NCBI GenBank assembly: GCA_900772695.1
Contig: CAAGRO010000277.1
Span: forward strand, 1-8,114
DNA from: an uncultured Oribacterium sp.
Lineage (GTDB): Bacteria; Bacillota; Clostridia; Lachnospirales; Lachnospiraceae
Reading direction: 5' to 3'
Length of the DNA stretch: 8,114 nt
A program made the position numbers and the translations under genes. A model generated the notes under the pieces. The model ran no database searches and was not told where the DNA came from. It worked only from the letters and a program-made list of their open reading frames with translations. Positions within the stretch are counted from its first letter, which is position 1; each line of letters starts with the position of its first letter. This document shows positions 1 through 4,875 of this stretch, in pieces.

Positions 1-22
1 AGGATGCGAGTAGTCCGCCAGG

Positions 23-208
23 GTCTGTCAACCACGCGTTCTGCAAGGGGCGTCGAACCAGCGCCCGATACTCGGCCTGTTTTCCTGAGGGAAAACAGAC
101 CTCAGACAATTCGGGCGCACATAGGACATTGGGACGCCCCTAGCAGAACGCCTGGGACAGACATCGAAATGCTCCACGGCCACGGAGCCTCACTGCCGGC
201 CGCTCCAC
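23..208 (-). ncRNA. Candidate structured RNA / palindromic element R1 (rod plus 5' module)
   Basis: Unrecognised element. Bases 23-162 fold into one nearly continuous rod. The pairs are 23-29/156-162, 32-34/153-155, 36-44/143-151, 46-54/133-141, 61-68/111-118 and an apical hairpin 77-85/90-98 with a 4-base loop. The apical hairpin extends by 74-75/100-101 across a C76/A99 position that becomes G-U in minus-strand RNA. Bases 162-208 form a module that recurs at 776-822 next to the second rod, R2. Read on the minus strand the order is module, ascending arm, apical hairpin, descending arm. A possible minus-strand promoter lies at 299-327. No open reading frame with a ribosome binding site is visible. 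I see no match to tmRNA, RNase P RNA, SRP RNA or 6S RNA signatures. It could instead be a DNA-level palindromic repeat. The element may continue past the left window edge. Strand and transcription are inferred. Confidence 0.4.
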
Positions 209-268
209 TGTGAGCCGCCGTTCGGGACATGGCGAAAGCATGAATTCTGGCGATTCGAGCCGCACTTG

Positions 269-306
269 GAAATCACTTCTAAATTACTGGTCGAAATCAT
301 TCTAAA
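269..306. repeat. Imperfect direct repeat upstream of the tRNA promoter
   Basis: GAAATCACTTCTAAA (269-283) and GAAATCATTCTAAA (293-306) are two copies offset by 24 bases and differing by one base. They sit just upstream of the tRNA-Leu -35 element at 324. On the minus strand each copy contains TAGAA, and the right-hand copy supplies the -10 of a possible divergent promoter. They could be a protein-binding site, an A/T-rich UP-like element, or chance in A/T-rich sequence. Confidence 0.35.
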
Positions 307-327
307 AAAGTGAAAAATAGTTGTTGA
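299..327 (-). promoter_or_regulatory. Possible divergent promoter toward R1
   Basis: On the minus strand TCAACA (322-327) is followed after 17 bases by TAGAAT (299-304). This matches the sigma-A -35 consensus at 4 of 6 positions and the -10 consensus at 5 of 6. A start near 292 would give a leader of about 85 bases before the R1 module. The -35 overlaps the plus-strand -35 of the tRNA gene, so the two promoters would compete. The region is A/T-rich, so a chance match is quite possible. Confidence 0.33.
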
Positions 328-352
328 CGAACCAGCACCACCATGCTATTAT
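324..352 (+). promoter_or_regulatory. Sigma-A promoter of tRNA-Leu
   Basis: TTGACG (324-329) and TATTAT (347-352) are separated by exactly 17 bases. The predicted start is near 359, only a few bases before the mature tRNA end at 363. That gives a very short leader for RNase P to remove. Confidence 0.87.
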
Positions 353-362
353 ATACGAGTTC

Positions 363-445
363 GCGGAAGTGGCGGAACGGCAGACGCGCACGGTTCAGGT
401 CCGTGTGAGGTTACACTCTTGAGGGTTCAAATCCCTTCTTCCGCA
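363..445 (+). tRNA. tRNA-Leu (anticodon CAG)
   Basis: This is a class II tRNA of 83 bases. The acceptor stem is GCGGAAG (363-369) with CTTCCGC (438-444), and the discriminator is A445. The anticodon stem 389-393/401-405 closes the loop TTCAGGT, placing CAG at 396-398, which reads CUG codons. A long variable arm (406-420) with a GAG/CTC stem and the T loop TTCAAAT (426-432) fit leucine tRNAs. The 3' CCA is not encoded, so it must be added by the CCA-adding enzyme. The gene has its own promoter and terminator, is the only gene on this strand, and converges on the infC-rpmI-rplT operon. It lies between the R1 and R2 elements. No duplicated tRNA 3' end, which would suggest an integration site, is visible in the window. 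Confidence 0.97.
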
Positions 446-447
446 TT

Positions 448-481
448 AGAGAATCGATTCATAAGAATCGGTTCTTTTTTT
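448..481 (+). terminator. Intrinsic terminator of tRNA-Leu
   Basis: GAATCGATTC (451-460) and GAATCGGTTC (465-474) form a 10-bp stem with one G-U pair and the loop ATAA. The stem is extended by bases 448-450 pairing into the following T-rich run (474-481). Confidence 0.92.
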
Positions 482-530
482 ATGTGTTTTTTTGAGTTGG
501 ATATTTGATTTTTTCATTAGGAAACGAAAA

Positions 531-822
531 TCGACCAGTGCCCCGGAGAGCCGGCAACAGAAGCCATACGTAGAGGACGTGTAAAATCAAGCCAGGTCCC
601 CTTAGCGGCACTTGGTGTTATCTCTCCTTGGAACCCTCTGCAACGCTGAGCTTTCCTCAAGAAAACTCAGTGATTGCAGAGGGCCTAGTGCCGCTTAGGG
701 TCCCTGGCTTAGAGTTTACCGGCCTCGGAGTACTGTGCTTCTGTTGCCGGCCCTCCGGGGCACTGGCCGAATCGTCATCGAAATGCGTGATCGGTCACAG
801 AGTCCACCGCCGGCTTCTTCAC
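531..822 (-). ncRNA. Candidate structured RNA / palindromic element R2 (long rod plus 5' module)
   Basis: Unrecognised element filling most of the gap between the tRNA-Leu terminator and the convergent rplT terminator (482-844); no gene is seen there. Bases 531-770 fold into a rod of about 240 bases. The outer stem 535-564/737-766 has 29 of 30 Watson-Crick pairs, with three more pairs outside it. A looser segment uses 573-576/723-726 and 581-585/715-719. A second stem joins 589-596 to 703-710 and 599-615 to 684-700 (15 of 17 pairs). The apical part is 634-643/674-683 and 646-655/661-670. Bases 616-633 bulge out unpaired. Bases 776-822 repeat the R1 module. A·C mismatches on the plus strand (534/767, 549/752, 651/665) become G-U on the minus strand. 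I see no clear promoter on either strand, so a DNA repeat remains possible. Confidence 0.42.
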
Positions 823-826
823 GTAC

Positions 827-848
827 GGGCATCAAAAGGGCATCAAAA
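827..848. repeat. Tandem 11-base repeat, two copies
   Basis: GGGCATCAAAA occurs at 827-837 and again at 838-848, perfect and head-to-tail. The second copy runs into the A-tract that forms the U-tract of the rplT terminator. Two copies are too few to imply function. It may be replication slippage. Confidence 0.75.
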
Positions 849-873
849 AACCGGCAGGACGAATCCTGTCGGT
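845..873 (-). terminator. Intrinsic terminator of the infC-rpmI-rplT operon
   Basis: On the minus strand the arms 864-873 and 850-859 form a 10-position stem with one A·C mismatch and a TTCG tetraloop. Six T residues follow (A845-A850 on the plus strand). It begins 8 bases after the rplT stop codon. There is no T-tract on the plus-strand side, so it serves the minus-strand operon only. Confidence 0.87.
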
Positions 874-880
874 CGAAAAA

Positions 881-1237
881 TTACTTTGCGAGGTTAGCCT
901 TTGCAGTCTCAGCGAGCTTTGCAAATCCCTCCGGATCAGCGATTGCGATCTCGGAAAGCATCTTACGGTTCATGTCGATGCCGGCATTCTTGAGGCCGAA
1001 CATGAACTTGCTGTAGGAAAGACCATTCAGTCTTGCAGCTGCGTTGATACGAGCGATCCAGAGCTGTCTGAACTGTCTCTTTCTCTCCTTACGGCCTCTG
1101 TAGGACTCCGTAAGAGCTCTCATTACGCTCTGCTTTGCTACTCTATAGTGCTTGGAACGAGATCCTCTGTAGCCTTTAGCAAGCTTGAGTACTCTATTAT
1201 GCTTCTTCTTAGCGTTTAATCCGCCCTTAATTCTCAT
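881..1237 (-). CDS. rplT: 50S ribosomal protein L20
   Basis: L20 is a 23S rRNA-binding protein of the large subunit, needed early in 50S assembly. In many Firmicutes it also represses its own operon by binding the leader mRNA. The 118-residue product has the family's usual length and its basic N-terminal arm. Recognisable blocks are RIKGG near residues 2-6, LAKGYRGSRSKHYRVA near 19-34, RKRQFRQLWIARINAAARLNGLSYS near 52-76, and NRKMLSEIAI near 90-99. It begins MRIKGG, without the Ala that often follows Met. An AGGAGG site lies shortly upstream of ATG. It is the last gene of the operon, 28 bases after rpmI and followed by a terminator. The minus-strand leader at 2040-2168 is its expected autoregulatory target. 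Confidence 0.98.
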   Translation of the reverse strand: MRIKGGLNAKKKHNRVLKLAKGYRGSRSKHYRVAKQSVMRALTESYRGRKERKRQFRQLWIARINAAARLNGLSYSKFMFGLKNAGIDMNRKMLSEIAIADPEGFAKLAETAKANLAK

Positions 1238-1265
1238 TTTAATTTCCTCCTCTAAAGTCTACAAA

Positions 1266-1469
1266 TCAAAGATATGGAAGAATCTTCTTGATTGCCTTCA
1301 CATTGGTCTGATCAAGGACAGTATCCTTGCGCAGGCCTCTCTTACGCTTCGTTGTCTTCTTGGTGAGAATGTGAGACTTGTAAGCCTTATTTCTTACAAG
1401 CTTTCCTGTGCCAGTAACTTTAAAGCGCTTAGCAGCAGCTCTCTTTGTCTTCAGCTTTAACTTTGCCAT
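1266..1469 (-). CDS. rpmI: 50S ribosomal protein L35
   Basis: L35 is a small basic protein of the large ribosomal subunit. The 67-residue product is close to the family's usual length. It carries the characteristic AAAKRFKVTGTGKL block (residues 11-24), the basic stretch KKTTKRKRGLRKDT (residues 37-50), and the C-terminal IKKILPY. An AGGAGG site sits five bases before the ATG. The gene lies 17 bases after infC and 28 bases before rplT, the standard infC-rpmI-rplT order, so it is co-transcribed from the promoter at 2173-2201. Nothing about it is unusual. Confidence 0.98.
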   Translation of the reverse strand: MAKLKLKTKRAAAKRFKVTGTGKLVRNKAYKSHILTKKTTKRKRGLRKDTVLDQTNVKAIKKILPYL

Positions 1470-1486
1470 AACAGCCTCCTGTGATT

Positions 1487-2008
1487 TTACTTTTTCGGGC
1501 TTATTACAATCGCCATGTTTCTGCCTTCTACCTTCGCCGGCTTATCGAGGACTGCGATGTCCTTCAGCTGCTCGGCGAACTCGTCAAGGATGTACTTGGA
1601 CTGATTCATACGAGACATCTCACGGCCTCTGAATCGAAGAGCGACCTTGACCTTATTGCCCTTCTCGAGGAACTTACGTGCAGCGGATAACTTCGTGTTG
1701 AGATCGTTCTGATCGATGTTCGGTGTCATACGAATCTCCTTCAGCTCCGTCACGCGCTGATTACGCTTGGCTTCCTTTTCCTTACGCATCATCTCGTAAC
1801 GATACTTACCGAAGTCGGCGATCTTTACAACAGGCGGCGTTGCAGTCGGCGCGATCTTAATAAGATCCAGGTCCTTCTCCTTCGCCATCATATAAGCGTC
1901 CTTGGAAGACATGACACCGAGCTGTTCGCCCTCTGCACCAATGACTCTTACCTCTCTGTCACGGATCTGCTCGTTAATTTCGATGCTTGCGTTTTTCTTA
2001 ATAGCCAT
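1487..2008 (-). CDS. infC: Translation initiation factor IF-3
   Basis: IF-3 binds the 30S subunit, blocks premature 50S joining and checks the start codon and initiator tRNA. The 173-residue product has both domains. The N-terminal half includes NEQIRDREVRVIG, EQLGVMS and the signature KIADFGKYRYEMMR (near residues 62-75). The C-terminal half includes KEIRMTPNID, DLNTKLSAARKFLEKGNKVKV and RFRGRE. I chose ATG at 2006-2008 (MAIKKNAS). The reading frame is open further upstream to 2041, but those codons overlap the leader terminator. The ribosome binding region GGAGAGGAG leaves 8 bases from its first GGAG to this ATG and 9 bases from the second GGAG to an ATT codon at position 3. An ATT start, as used by some infC genes for autoregulation, cannot be excluded. 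It is first in the operon, after the L20 leader. Confidence 0.97.
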   Translation of the reverse strand: MAIKKNASIEINEQIRDREVRVIGAEGEQLGVMSSKDAYMMAKEKDLDLIKIAPTATPPVVKIADFGKYRYEMMRKEKEAKRNQRVTELKEIRMTPNIDQNDLNTKLSAARKFLEKGNKVKVALRFRGREMSRMNQSKYILDEFAEQLKDIAVLDKPAKVEGRNMAIVISPKK

Positions 2009-2039
2009 AAACTCCTCTCCACATACACTGGTCGAATGC

Positions 2040-2070
2040 AAAAAAATGGCGGATTGTAAGCCAATCCACC
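2040..2070 (-). terminator. Leader attenuator terminator upstream of infC
   Basis: On the minus strand GGTGGATTG (2062-2070) pairs with CAATCCGCC (2048-2056) around the loop GCTTA. The stem has nine pairs including one G-U, and seven T residues follow. It ends 31 bases before the infC ATG, where it acts as a conditional terminator rather than the end of an operon. Confidence 0.88.
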
Positions 2071-2168
2071 ATAATGAAAATACACGAAGTAATAATCAAA
2101 TATGAACCCGGGTCAGCTACAACTGCCAAGGTGAGGTGGATACCTACTTTCCTTTGTCTTTACGACCT
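2040..2168 (-). promoter_or_regulatory. L20-type ribosomal protein leader of infC-rpmI-rplT
   Basis: The stretch between the promoter and infC is a transcription-attenuation leader. Seen in sequence: an intrinsic terminator at 2040-2070, and a 7-base antiterminator arm ATCCACC (minus strand, 2135-2141) exactly complementary to GGTGGAT, the 5' part of the terminator stem (2064-2070). The two pairings are therefore mutually exclusive. Between them lies a small hairpin, GGCAG with CTGACC (one bulged A). Known of the family: in Bacillus-type operons excess L20 binds the leader and favours termination, lowering IF-3, L35 and L20 together. Position and architecture fit that mechanism. L20 binding here is inferred. 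Confidence 0.83.
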
Positions 2169-2172
2169 TCAT

Positions 2173-2201
2173 AGATTAGCACCAGTCTGCACTGATGTCA
2201 A
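2173..2201 (-). promoter_or_regulatory. Sigma-A promoter of the infC operon
   Basis: A perfect -35 TTGACA (2196-2201) and -10 TAATCT (2173-2178) are separated by 17 bases on the minus strand. The -35 overlaps the TGA stop codon of ysxC, so the promoter begins exactly where the upstream gene ends. The predicted start near 2167 gives a leader of about 160 bases. Confidence 0.9.
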
Positions 2202-2812
2202 GCCTGTATTTCAGGTTTTTCCGGTGCATCCATGATCTCGTCGATGATCGCATAGATGTCCTCGAGTCCCTGCTTCGACTGGGAGGAGAACGGGATCATC
2301 GTACAGTTTTCCGTTGCGTGCAGGGCTTTGCGGATCGCAGCGGTCTGCTTCTTAATCTGTGAGCGGTTGATCTTATCCATCTTCGTCAGGATGACAATCG
2401 GCTCGAAGCCGGTGACCTGGGTCACGTAGTCGAACATCTGGATATCGAGCTTCGATGGATCGTGGCGGATATCGACGAAGAGGATCACCTCCTCGATGTC
2501 GTCCGAGGTCTCGAGATAGCGGTTGATCATCCGTCCCCACTTCTCCTGCTCGACCGCGCCGGTGGACGCATAGCCGTAGCCAGGGAGATCGACGAGATAA
2601 AAGCGCTCGTTGATGTTATAGAAGTTGATCGTGCGCGTCTTTCCCGGTGTCGAGCTCGTACGGGCAAAGTTCTTTCGATTGACGAAGGCATTGATAAAGG
2701 AGGACTTTCCGACATTGGATCGTCCTGCCATGACAAATTCAGGTTTTCCGGTCTTCGGAAGCTCGGACTTTACCCCCAGCACTCTCTCCAGATCTACAGA
2801 AGTGATCTTCAT
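2198..2812 (-). CDS. ysxC: Ribosome biogenesis GTP-binding protein YsxC/EngB
   Basis: YsxC is a TrmE-Era-type GTPase that helps late assembly of the 50S subunit and is usually essential in Firmicutes. The 204-residue product is of normal length and is mostly one G domain. G1 is GRSNVGKS (30-37). The switch I region is GKTRTINF (57-64). G3 is DLPGYGYA (75-82). G4 is TKMD (143-146) and G5 is SSQSK (176-180). The start has GGAG five bases upstream. It follows clpX by 92 bases with no convincing promoter in between, so it is probably read from the clpP-clpX transcript. Its stop codon overlaps the -35 of the infC promoter. In many relatives a lon gene separates clpX from this gene, but it is absent here. 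Confidence 0.97.
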   Translation of the reverse strand: MKITSVDLERVLGVKSELPKTGKPEFVMAGRSNVGKSSFINAFVNRKNFARTSSTPGKTRTINFYNINERFYLVDLPGYGYASTGAVEQEKWGRMINRYLETSDDIEEVILFVDIRHDPSKLDIQMFDYVTQVTGFEPIVILTKMDKINRSQIKKQTAAIRKALHATENCTMIPFSSQSKQGLEDIYAIIDEIMDAPEKPEIQA

Positions 2813-2864
2813 GGAATCTCCTTTTCTAAGTGATGCTTTGCATCTGACGATGTTGACAGGTCAG

Positions 2865-2897
2865 GAAACCCGGTCGGCACATGACCGATCGGGTTTC
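2865..2897 (-). other. Hairpin between clpX and ysxC
   Basis: The minus strand has GAAACCCGATCGG (2885-2897) pairing with CCGACCGGGTTTC (2865-2877), 12 of 13 positions, with one A·C mismatch and a 7-base loop. It starts 8 bases after the clpX stop. Only three T residues come at the end of the stem and none follow as a tract, so strong termination is unlikely. It may slow polymerase or protect the upstream mRNA 3' end. Confidence 0.5.
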
Positions 2898-2904
2898 GTC
2901 AAAT

Positions 2905-4179
2905 TCATACAGCCGTATCCGCTGCCTCCGCACGCCGGGCTGTCTTCTTCTCTTTACGGGTGATGATCGGTTCGCCCGTGCCCTTCACCACATCCTCCGT
3001 GATCTCCACACTCTGGATGTCCGGCTCGGACGGAATCTCATACATGATGTCCATCATCATATCTTCCATGATGGAGCGGAGTCCTCTGGCACCGGTCTTG
3101 CGCTCCGCTGCCTTCTCGGCGATGGCAGTGACCGCCTCATCCGTGAAGCGGAGCTCGACGCCGTCGATTTCAAACAGCTTCTGATACTGCTTCACGAGCG
3201 CGTTCTTCGGAGTCGTCAGAATGCGCTTCAGGGTCGTCGCATCATGTGACTGCAGGGTGACATCGACCGGCACTCGACCGATAAACTCCGGGATCAGACC
3301 GAAGCGTACGAGATCCTCCGGCTGTACCTGACGAAGGATGTCATCGTAGTTGTCACGATTCTTCTCGACGATATCTGCGCCGAAGCCCATTGATCCGGAA
3401 GCGACACGCTTCTCGATGATGTGCTCGAGTCCGTCAAATGCGCCGCCGCAGATGAACAGGATGTTCGTCGTGTCGATCTGGATGAGCTCCTGCTGCGGGT
3501 GCTTTCGTCCACCCTGAGGTGGTACCGAAGCGACGGTTCCCTCGAGGATCTTCAGCAGTGCCTGCTGAACGCCCTCACCGGAAACATCACGGGTGATGGA
3601 GACATTCTCCGACTTCTTCGTGATCTTATCGATCTCATCGATATAGATGATACCGATCTCCGCACGCTTGATATCATAGTCTGCCGCCTGAATCAGCTTC
3701 AGGAGGATGTTCTCGACATCCTCGCCGACATAGCCGGCTTCGGTGAGTGCGGTCGCATCGGCGATGGCGAACGGAACACCGAGGATGCGGGCCAGGGTCT
3801 GTGCCAGGTAGGTCTTACCGGTACCAGTCGGTCCGATCATCAGGATGTTCGACTTCTGGACGTCGATGTCCTTGATTTTCGAGGTGATGCGCTTGTAGTG
3901 GTTATAGACCGCGACAGACAGTACCTTCTTCGCCTCATCCTGTCCGATGACATACTCGTCGAGGAAATCATGGATCTCCTTCGGCTTCAGAAGATGGATA
4001 TCCGAAGTGTCACTGTCCTCTCTGAAATCGCCGTCCTGCTCGTTCAGGATCTCCTCGCAGAGCTCGACACACTCGTCACAGATATAATTATTATTTAAAC
4101 CGGCGATGAGCTTATGTACCTGCTTCGCTGATTTACCGCAGAAAGAGCAGCGGATTTTATCATCTGGTTTCATTTGCAT
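2905..4179 (-). CDS. clpX: ATP-dependent Clp protease ATP-binding subunit ClpX
   Basis: ClpX is the AAA+ unfoldase that feeds substrates into the ClpP chamber. The 424-residue product is full length. The N-terminal zinc-binding domain has Cys11, Cys14, Cys34 and Cys37. Walker A is GPTGTGKT (116-123). The pore loop is GYVGEDV (149-155). Walker B is IIYIDEID (177-184). The RKH loop is GGRKHPQ (223-229), and the sensor-2 motif is GARGLRS (363-369). The ClpP-docking loop, usually IGF or LGF, reads MGF (264-266), a mild variant. The chosen ATG has AGGA eight bases upstream; a second ATG two codons later is too far from it. It follows clpP by 49 bases and is presumably co-transcribed. The C-terminal tail after about residue 405 is basic, then Ala-rich. 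Confidence 0.98.
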   Translation of the reverse strand: MQMKPDDKIRCSFCGKSAKQVHKLIAGLNNNYICDECVELCEEILNEQDGDFREDSDTSDIHLLKPKEIHDFLDEYVIGQDEAKKVLSVAVYNHYKRITSKIKDIDVQKSNILMIGPTGTGKTYLAQTLARILGVPFAIADATALTEAGYVGEDVENILLKLIQAADYDIKRAEIGIIYIDEIDKITKKSENVSITRDVSGEGVQQALLKILEGTVASVPPQGGRKHPQQELIQIDTTNILFICGGAFDGLEHIIEKRVASGSMGFGADIVEKNRDNYDDILRQVQPEDLVRFGLIPEFIGRVPVDVTLQSHDATTLKRILTTPKNALVKQYQKLFEIDGVELRFTDEAVTAIAEKAAERKTGARGLRSIMEDMMMDIMYEIPSEPDIQSVEITEDVVKGTGEPIITRKEKKTARRAEAADTAV

Positions 4180-4228
4180 GAATTCAGTCCTCTCGTTCTG
4201 GTTAGTCTGGTAATGCTTTTACCGGTAC

Positions 4229-4852
4229 TCAGTTCCGTACCTCAGCGGCTTCGCGCGATTCGAAGATATGATCGACGATGCCGTACTCCAGCGCCTGCTG
4301 TGCCGTCATCCAGTGATCGCGCTCCGTATCCTCCATCACCTTCTCCACCGGCTGTCCGCAGTTCGCTGCGAGGATCTCCGCCATGTGCTTCTTCGTACGA
4401 AGGATCCACTCTGCCGTGATCTGGATCTCGGTCGCCTGGCCCTGTGCACCACCCGACGGCTGGTGAATCATGACCTCTGCGTTCGGAAGGATCATACGCT
4501 TACCCTTCGTACCGCCGGCCAGAAGGAAGGCACCCATCGATGCGGCCATGCCGACACAGATGGTGGACACATCGCACTTGATATAACGCATGGTATCGTA
4601 GATCGCCATACCGTCCGTGATGACGCCACCCGGGCTGTTGATGTACAGGCTGATGTCCTTATCCGGATCCTCGGACTCAAGGTACAGAAGCTGTGCTACG
4701 ACGAGGGAAGCCGTATCATGGTTCACCTCGTCTCCGAGGAAGATGATACGCTCGTTCAGAAGACGGGAGAAGATGTCGTAGGAACGCTCTCCTCTGGAAG
4801 TCGACTGAATGACATACGGAATCGTTGTAATATCTCTAGGTGTTAAATTCAT
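4229..4852 (-). CDS. clpP: ATP-dependent Clp protease proteolytic subunit ClpP
   Basis: ClpP is a serine protease whose two heptameric rings form a degradation chamber; with ClpX it removes tagged and regulatory proteins. The 207-residue product is of usual length. The catalytic triad is Ser105 (GMAASMGAF), His130 (MIHQPSGG) and Asp179 (ERDHWM). The handle region and IDTxR-like positions are present (DTMRY, 86-90). The N-terminus MNLTPRDITTIPYVIQSTSRGERSYDIF resembles the short propeptide plus substrate-gate loop of the family. GGAGG lies seven bases before ATG. An intrinsic terminator ends 23 bases upstream of the start, between tig and clpP, and I see no strong promoter after it. No CtsR or CIRCE heat-shock operator was recognised. 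Confidence 0.98.
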   Translation of the reverse strand: MNLTPRDITTIPYVIQSTSRGERSYDIFSRLLNERIIFLGDEVNHDTASLVVAQLLYLESEDPDKDISLYINSPGGVITDGMAIYDTMRYIKCDVSTICVGMAASMGAFLLAGGTKGKRMILPNAEVMIHQPSGGAQGQATEIQITAEWILRTKKHMAEILAANCGQPVEKVMEDTERDHWMTAQQALEYGIVDHIFESREAAEVRN

Positions 4853-4875
4853 AATGAAACCTCCATATGAATCTT

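Noticed and set aside
492..520. Plus-strand promoter TTGAGT-17-CATTAG before R2
   Set aside because: The -10 matches only 3 of 6 positions in an A/T-rich stretch, and no plus-strand terminator follows R2.
480..611. 43-codon minus-strand reading frame starting with GTG, with a hydrophobic stretch (GLILHVLYVWLLLPAL), like a small membrane toxin
   Set aside because: It starts with GTG about 12 bases from an AAGGAG, too far for a good site, and lies entirely inside a palindromic arm. The opposite arm encodes similar residues only in broken frames. The hydrophobicity comes from the arm sequence, with no independent coding evidence.
529..774. AATCG direct repeat flanking R2 (529-533 and 770-774) as a target-site duplication
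   Set aside because: Five bases is weak, it overlaps paired positions, and the similarity to R1 extends beyond it to 822, so it does not mark the element's edge.
1..850. R1 or R2 as 6S RNA, SRP RNA, tmRNA or RNase P RNA
   Set aside because: The rod shape recalls 6S RNA, but the bulges are one-sided and not a central two-sided bubble. The conserved SRP GGAAG tetraloop region, the tmRNA tRNA-like ends and the RNase P core motifs were not found on either strand.
628..1016. Plus-strand reading frames across R2 and the rplT terminator
   Set aside because: They run through the rod, terminator and rplT antisense, have no ribosome binding site and do not resemble a known protein.
2865..2897. clpX-ysxC hairpin as a true terminator
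   Set aside because: There is no U-tract after the stem on the minus strand. It is kept only as a hairpin.
3421..4098. 225-residue plus-strand reading frame opposite clpX, and similar long ones opposite clpP, tig and rpsA
   Set aside because: They are shadows of strongly coding minus-strand genes, with low-complexity composition and no start signals.
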